NCBI RefSeq assembly: GCF_026262505.1
Contig: NC_067204.1
Span: 2,761,797 to 2,825,796 of the forward strand
DNA: 64,000 nt
Direction: 5' to 3'
From: Trichomonas vaginalis G3
Taxonomy: Eukaryota > Parabasalia > Trichomonadida > Trichomonadidae
In this document: positions 58,817 to 64,000 of the stretch, piece by piece
Layout: every line of letters starts with the position of its first letter
Position numbering within the stretch: position 1 is the first letter of the stretch
The notes under the pieces: model-generated
Databases searched by the model: none
What the model saw: the letters and a program-made list of their open reading frames with translations, nothing else
What the model was told of the DNA's origin: nothing
Made by a program: the position numbers and the translations under genes

Positions 58817-59560
58817 AATAACTGGGGTAGAAAAGAGGGTAGAAAGGAGGTTAGATCTAACCTTCTACCCTAAAATATATTTTTGCTGAATTCAGCAACA
58901 AAATTCTGAGTAAAATAATTTTTAGGGCTTGTGTCAAACCGTTGAGTTTTCAAAAATTTAAAAAATAACGTTTACCATGTAAACGCTTATAAAATAACTG
59001 GGGTAGAAAAGAGGGTAGAAAGGAGGTTAGATCTAACCTTCTACCCTAAAATATATTTTTGTCTGATTTACGCTCATTACGATGAAGAAGTCTTGACAAA
59101 ACATATACGTTCATGTTTGACAAAACATATACGAAGAAGTCTTGACAAAACATATACGTTCATGTTTGACAAAACATATACGTTCATGTTTGACAAAACA
59201 TATACGTTTAGTTTCGATGAAATCATGAAAATTCATGAGGTGAGAAAAGAGGGTAGAAAAGAGGTTAGATCTAACCTTCTACCCTAAACATTATTTTTGC
59301 TGAATTCAGCAACAAAAATCTGAGTAAAATGGCATAAGATTGCTACCCTCGGAAAACCGAGGGTAGAGATTCCGTATGAAAACAGTGAAGAACAGCGAGT
59401 ACGTAAGAAAACGTAGTCGCCAAACTCTATGAAAACAGTGAAATTTCTCTAGAACCGACTTTTTTCGGTCTTGCATAAAACACATGAAACAGTGAATTTC
59501 CTTAAGACAGAAAAAATAAAGTTTATTTTATAAATATTTTTTTTTATCCGGAATATAAGA
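58817..59560. repeat. Mixed repeat field before the KilA-N gene
   Basis: Two copies of a block with GGTTAGATCTAACC and GTAGAAAAGAGGG (58822-58880 and 58998-59060), 25-bp TTGACAAAACATATACG units (59090-59220), GCTGAATTCAGC (about 58885 and 59298), the hairpin CTACCCTCGG-loop-CCGAGGGTAG (about 59342-59366), and an inverted copy of the 53-bp repeat (59380-59440). A degenerate copy of GTTTACCATGTAAACGCTTA, the end of the preceding gene, is repeated near 58970. Confidence 0.75.
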
Positions 59561-59564
59561 AGAT

Positions 59565-60389
59565 ATGTCAACAACCGAGAACACAACAACAGTTATAGTC
59601 CATGAAGCTATAAATGAAGAATACGAGTACATACAGTATAACAAACAGTTACGTCTCATTCGTTCAGTCAAAGATGACATGTACCAAATGCAAAGTATAA
59701 TGAATGCTCTTCTTTCTACAAAGCAAGCATATCATTGGTTTGAAAACCAACAGACAAAAGAACTTTTAGAAGAATTTCCTCATATGTTTGCTACCCTCGG
59801 AAACCGAGGGTAGAGATTCCGTACGAAAATCGCAAGAATTTGGCTCCTGGTTTGAGAGGATATTATGTTCATAGACTTTTAGTAAATGCCGTAGCAATGT
59901 GGGCTTCACCTCGTTATGCTTGTTATATTTTCATGATGTTAGATGAACTATATAAAGCAGAACGTGAAGAGATGGAAAAGAAACTTCAAGCAAAAGATGA
60001 AGTCATTGAAGCAAAAGACAAAAACATTCAGAAAGAATACCACGTTCGGTACCAAAAGGTAAGGAAAAAGAACTATAAGTATATGATTTATACTGAAGAG
60101 ATGGAAAATGAAGAAGATAAAGATATGGTTATGTTGCATTTAGTCAGAAGAAACAACAAAAGCTTTTACGACCTTGCTAAGATTTACAAATCTGACAGAA
60201 ATTGGTTCTATCGCGAAACTTACCGATTTCAATGACACGAATGAAGATGTGAAACAATAGTTCAAGATAACGTTACCTCAAACACACTATGATATTAAAG
60301 GTTGTACAATACTTACCTTCAAAGAAGATTTGCCATTGTTAAAGGAAAAAATAACAGAGTATTTTGACAACTTCAAACAAGCAGAGTAA
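59565..60389 (+). pseudogene. KilA-N/Bro-like gene of element B, broken
   Basis: Counterpart of 9888-10694 with the same KilA-N and C-terminal domains and an extra run of Lys/Glu coiled linker (KLQAKDEVIEAKDKNIQK). About three breaks. The box TTTTTTTTTATCCGGAATAT before the ATG carries the TTTATC core. Confidence 0.65.
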
Positions 60390-60404
60390 TGAACTCTTTA
60401 TTTT

Positions 60405-60686
60405 TCAAGCTTGACTTTTTACAATTTGAACTTTGTTTGCGTAGATATGAATTCTGAAAGAAGTATGAGGGTCTTGTATGACTTTGTACTTCTCCCATAG
60501 TTCATATCTGTCAAACTTACCTGCCATGGACTCTTTCATAAGTTCCATGAAATCGTCTTCGGACAATCCAGGGAAAAGTATAATGTCAGTAAGTATTCTT
60601 TTAACATCCTTACTTAAACTCTTTGCTGTCTGTACACAAATGACAACTGAGATGTTAAAGTGTCTGAGCTTCTTAAGAATTAGTTA
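60405..60686 (-). pseudogene. 3' part of the packaging ATPase of element B, cut by element C
   Basis: Matches the 3' third of the ATPase gene at 8531-9400. The match ends at TTAAGAATT (60686), where element C begins. The 18-bp sequence at 60400-60417 is single copy, the empty site of the module at 9388-9876. Confidence 0.75.
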
Positions 60687-60862
60687 GTATACAAGTCTCG
60701 TGTACGGAGGCACTGCGTTCCACCATACGCAATACTTGTGAATTTGACACTTTACAAAACCGTTAACGTATATTTTACAACACAAACACAAACACCAACT
60801 TAACCTTAAATATTTATAAAGCCGCCAACCACTTCACCTCACTACTGTAAAAATAAACGTTC
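60687..60862. repeat. Presumed terminal repeat of element C
   Basis: Non-coding and less AT-rich at its start (GTCTCGTGTACGGAGGCACT), followed by AT-rich sequence. The other end is not in the window, so repeat status is inferred from position. Confidence 0.4.
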
Positions 60863-61188
60863 TCACTTACAAAAGTATTGCAACTCTTCCCATTGCTGTG
60901 CTTCACACAATAGTTCATATTCTTCAGTATCGCTGCTGTCGCTCCAATCGTCAGAGTCAAAGTCACTGTCAAAATAAATGTTAGTAAGTTTTGACAAAGC
61001 TAATGAAACACGTTTACCGTTTGTATCGTATGCTTGTATAAACTTTCCATTCTTCATTCCTTCATAAACGCTCAAACTAACTTTACCCTTTCTCCCCTCG
61101 TCTGATAGAATGTATTTTCACGAGGAACGAAGAACAAATTCTTGAACTCATGACCGTTGTAGTTTGTTATCTCAATAGTTTTCGTCAT
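60863..61188 (-). pseudogene. Small acidic protein gene of element C, lightly broken
   Basis: About 105 codons starting MTKTIEITNYNGHEFKN; the C-terminal half has a striking acidic run (FDSDFDSDDWSDSSDTEEYE). About one break. No family recognised. Confidence 0.45.
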
Positions 61189-61254
61189 TTATATAAAAAA
61201 AACTTAAAAATAAAATAAAAAATTAATGATATCACCACCCTCACACGTATGAAA

Positions 61255-61335
61255 ACATAGCACAAAATAAATTTAGGTGAAGTGGTGAGATCTCACCTCT
61301 TTTTCACCTCTTTTTTCACCCTGTTGAATTCATTG
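61255..61335. repeat. GGTGAGATCTCACC palindrome block in element C
   Basis: GGTGAAGTGGTGAGATCTCA and the following CACCTCTTTTTTCACC repeat the block at 11010-11060 of element A although C is of another family. It also ends in TTGAATTC as in elements A and B. Confidence 0.6.
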
Positions 61336-61558
61336 CTTTATAACTCTCTTCCTTGGTTTCTTTTAGTTGCTTTCTTCACGTCTGTCTCCACTTGACTGTC
61401 TTTCTTCTTCGGCCGTAATGATACCAGTTACTTCCACCAGTCAATGGGTTCAAATGGTCGTTCATAAGGGTTTCCATACATTCCATAAGGTCCGTATGGA
61501 TAAACTACTGGTGGAGAGAAACATTTTCTTTAGTTCCATCGACTCTATTTAAATGCAT
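61336..61558 (-). pseudogene. Pro/Gly/Tyr-rich small protein gene of element C, broken
   Basis: A minus-strand coding-like stretch with PYGPYGMYGNPYERPF and a Lys/Arg-rich end. Overlaps the end of the amphipathic gene. Role unknown. Confidence 0.3.
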
Positions 61559-61857
61559 TGTTTTCACCTTTCATCTGGTCATTAAAGTCTTTTGCGTGTT
61601 TTGCAAACTCATCGTCCTTTCCTAAAAGCATTTTCTGACTCAGTCGCAACCAAATTGGATGCTTTATTTATGAGCCCTATTTTATTTAATCTTAACTTCT
61701 TTGCAACCCAGCCTCCAATCTTTCCTTTATTTGCATCTAATGTCTTCGAAACCCTTCCTCCACTCATTTTATTTACTGCGTCATAAGCTCCAAGTGCTTT
61801 TGCTCCAAATGCTAATGCTTTTGTTCCCATTGCGCCTAAAGCTGCCCAAGCTACCAT
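61545..61857 (-). pseudogene. Gly/Ala-rich amphipathic protein gene of element C, lightly broken
   Basis: Starts MVAWAALGAMGTKALAFGAK, an amphipathic Gly/Ala helix, then a basic segment (KGKIGGWVAKKLRLNK). It is the probable functional equivalent of the amphipathic proteins of elements A and B. About one break. Its start abuts the upstream gene end. Confidence 0.5.
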
Positions 61858-62965
61858 TTACACCATATTAAAATCATCTCTCTTCAATATTATCTCATAA
61901 AAGTTCTCGTTACTGGAGAAAGTCAATGAAACATAAGCGTTCTCACGGGCTTCGCCCTCACCGCTTTGCGGTCTATCTAACTTCTTTCTTATATCATCTA
62001 TACGCTTCAAAATGTCTGAACAATTGCTAACATCTTCTACAACAGTTATTTCATCATGAAATGACCTTCAAGAACAAGCTCATTTAATATGCTATTAAAA
62101 TCATCTCAATAATGAGTCATCCTTTCCGTCTTTGGGTAGTAGCACAACATCTTTCATTGAAGAAGGTTCGACAAGTCTTATGTTAAACTTACAAAGTTTG
62201 TTATACTATATGCTTCGGCGTGCGAATACATGTAGTTTGAAAGACATAATATAGATTCTTTCAGCAAATTCACTTATACTGGATTTTTATAACAATGTTC
62301 TCACGAGACCAAACGCCACCAATTGACAATCTTGTAAGCAATCCTGCTGAACCTTCCTGTAAACGTCGATGGTAACATTCCATCGAAGGTCATCTATTGA
62401 CATCGTTGAGTCACTGTATTTAAATATTTTCTTAAAGCAATCGTCATTATCTAACCATGCAATAGCTTTGAAGTTTTCATTCGAATATACATCTGCTTCA
62501 TTAAATGTAAAACTGACTTCTTTGCAGAGGCGATTTTAAAATCTATTGCATTTGTTTCAAAAATTATATGCTATGGTAACTTCTGAAGGTAATGGATGTC
62601 CTTCCGCAGTAAGTTGTTCTCTCACTACCGTTTCTGAAAGCTTTGTGTTAAAAACTTTCATGTCATCTCCTGTATCTAAGTTCACATACACAGCAACAGG
62701 GAACTATCTTGCTTCTTTGTTTCATCATTATATCTCAAAACATTAAAGTTCTTCAATAATATTGTTCTTCCTGCTGGAATACTTCTAACTTGTCTTATTT
62801 CAATAGCTTTCTCACCTCCTACATACTCTACCAGTGTCTTGGATATTCATAAGTATACTGACTTTCTTGAATTTTGGTTGGTTTCATCATAACGTGTTCA
62901 TAGTATATCTTTATACTCTTGTCAGTTAGACTCGGTGCTATGTTCTGAATATTTCTGACTTGCAT
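61858..62965 (-). pseudogene. Large minus-strand gene of element C, broken, possibly a virion protein
   Basis: About 365 codons starting MQVRNIQNIAPSLTDKSIK. Segments such as IPAGRTILLKNFNVLR have a beta-rich, virion-protein look. Placement next to the packaging ATPase and amphipathic gene suggests a structural role. Several breaks. No family assigned. Confidence 0.45.
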
Positions 62966-62981
62966 TTTTAATGGAGATAAA
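62966..62981. promoter_or_regulatory. 16-bp bidirectional promoter of element C
   Basis: TTTTAATGGAGATAAA fills the whole gap between the divergent ATGs and has TTTATC on the minus strand, like the element A and B gaps. Confidence 0.5.
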
Positions 62982-63880
62982 ATGAAGCATTTAATACATG
63001 ACGTAGATGAAGACATGAATGAAACTACAGACAAACTTAACTCTTCTCTCATTCTTCCTTTCAGTAAGGACTATGAGTTCTGTTCAAATGGTGTTTATTT
63101 CTATTGTGGAAAGATGGGTTCAGGTAAGACATTTAACCTCATTCGTCATATACTCATAACAGAGCGTTTAGGAAACGACTCTTACTATGACCAAATCATT
63201 ATATCAGCAACTTCAGACTCTATGGATTCAACAGCGAAAACATTTATGTCAAAAGTTCAAGCCTCTGTCGTTAAAGTTCAGACAGTGAACTCATTGAATT
63301 TCTTCAACGTTACATTCGACGTAAGAGAAAATATTATGCCATTGTTGAATTTATACAGTCAGGAATGCAAAAGACTTCAGAAGAGATGGAAAGAATTATT
63401 GACAAACACCACTTACGTCAATACTCAGGAGTTTACGATATGAAACGACTGACAAACTACATTCTATCAAAACTTTCAAAATACCCCTTCAAAAAGTATC
63501 CTTCAAACACTCTGCTCGTTTGTGACGACTTCGCCGGAAAAGGTTTAGTTCAAAGCCTGACTCACCATTAGCTAACATCATAACTAAAGTCAGACATTAC
63601 CACTTAACTGTAGCAATACTTATGCAAACATGGCGTTTTTGCTTTAAACATAAAACGTCTCATAACTGACTTCGTTATCTTTCAAGGTTTCTCACGCTAT
63701 GATATTGAACTCATTTGGAAACAGTCAGGTATAACATTACCTTTTGAAGAAATTTGGGAAGCATATAAGTCTCTCATCTCTCCTCGTTCATACCTTGAGA
63801 TTCATATCATGACTAATACCATTAAAGTCAAAAATATTCCATGGGAACGACCAACATTGTTTTTTAAAGTTTTTGACTGA
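62982..63880 (+). pseudogene. Packaging ATPase of element C, broken
   Basis: Walker A GKMGSGKTFN at about residues 44-53 and, further on, Walker B TLLVCDDFAG, followed by VRHYHLTVAILMQTW, the A32-like sensor region also seen in element A (RHFNISVSFVYRQ). About three breaks. Clearly diverged from the ATPase of elements A and B, which shows that C belongs to another Polinton family. Confidence 0.75.
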
Positions 63881-64000
63881 TGGTAAACAAATTCCATGCA
63901 TCTCTGTCGCCATTTCTGTTAATATTTTTGCTGTCATTCATATCATCCACTTCCCCATCCGTTAGCTTTTGAGGATATGTGTTAGAATAGCTGTTCTTAA
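63881..64000. other. Start of a further element C region
   Basis: Only 120 bases remain. They look coding-like but cannot be assigned. Confidence 0.3.

Larger units (their letters stand above)
46673..64000. mobile_element. Polinton element B, mirror image of A, interrupted by element C
   Basis: Same family as element A in opposite orientation. From the terminal repeat the gene order is methyltransferase, small membrane protein, 120- and 80-residue proteins, 282-residue protein, fibre, integrase, amphipathic protein, coiled-coil protein, 286-residue protein, then repeat arrays with KilA-N genes and the 3' part of the packaging ATPase. At 60687 the match to A stops inside the ATPase where element C begins. 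Most genes up to 54394 are whole; about six to eight breaks were noticed in total. Young by its close match to A. Confidence 0.85.
60687..64000. mobile_element. Polinton element C (different family), right end outside window
   Basis: Homology to element A ends abruptly at 60686 inside a coding sequence and new sequence begins AGTTAGTATACAAGTC. An AG-start fits Polinton termini. It encodes small unknown proteins, an amphipathic Gly/Ala-rich protein, a larger minus-strand protein and its own packaging ATPase. Broken in most genes (about eight or more breaks). It must be younger than the insertion of element B. Confidence 0.65.

Noticed and set aside
1-64000. DNA polymerase B, viral protease, rRNA and tRNA genes
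   Set aside because: Looked for because Polintons usually carry the first two; no motif set could be recognised in the window.

Overview
The window looks like nuclear DNA of a trichomonad, Trichomonas vaginalis or a close relative. Its host genes are AT-rich and lack visible introns. A TCA(A/T)TT initiator-like motif lies about 5-25 bases before the start codons of the cellular genes, and two genes run into a TAAA signal at the stop. Large young Polinton (Maverick) elements, a Mutator-like transposon and an ankyrin-gene remnant complete the picture. No rRNA, tRNA or CRISPR array was recognised.

Layout. (1) 1-21436: most of a Polinton (element A) that enters from the left edge. It holds a long virion-type protein, a major capsid gene, small unknown genes, a probable minor capsid gene, an SF3-type helicase, a packaging ATPase, KilA-N/Bro-like genes set in palindromic repeat arrays, an rve integrase, a bacteriophage-like fibre gene, a Dam-type adenine methyltransferase and a terminal repeat. 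(2) 21437-46672: about 25 kb of host DNA. A 1.8-kb hairpin-dense non-coding tract comes first, then an acyl-CoA synthetase gene (-). Next is a nest of DNA transposons (a MULE with a broken transposase and an intact second ORF, inserted in a short TIR element, with a related element beside it). An AP-complex large-subunit (gamma/alpha-type adaptin) gene (+), an ankyrin pseudogene, a cyclin gene (-) and a DOCK-family exchange-factor gene (-) follow. (3) 46673-60686: a second Polinton (element B) of the same family in mirror orientation, nearly identical to A over its terminal 7.8 kb and much less damaged. (4) 60687-64000: a third Polinton (element C) of another family, which appears to have inserted into the packaging-ATPase gene of B and runs off the right edge.

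How the parts work together. The Polinton genes form the usual set for a virus-like transposon: integration (integrase), DNA handling (helicase), packaging (ATPase) and particle proteins (capsid, minor capsid, amphipathic small proteins, fibre). No DNA polymerase B or protease gene was seen; these may lie outside the window. The elements use extremely short intergenic promoters with a TTTTATC core, unlike the host initiator. Elements A and B are treated as fossils: A is heavily broken (more than twenty breaks overall), B is mostly whole with a few.

The most unusual signals are a family of long perfect hairpins with shared tips and unrelated, self-complementary stems (22872-24238), the phage-like fibre, the 16-18-bp bidirectional promoters shared by two Polinton families, palindrome arrays resembling baculovirus hr regions, and a repeat module bounded by 18-bp direct repeats whose empty site is visible in the sister element.
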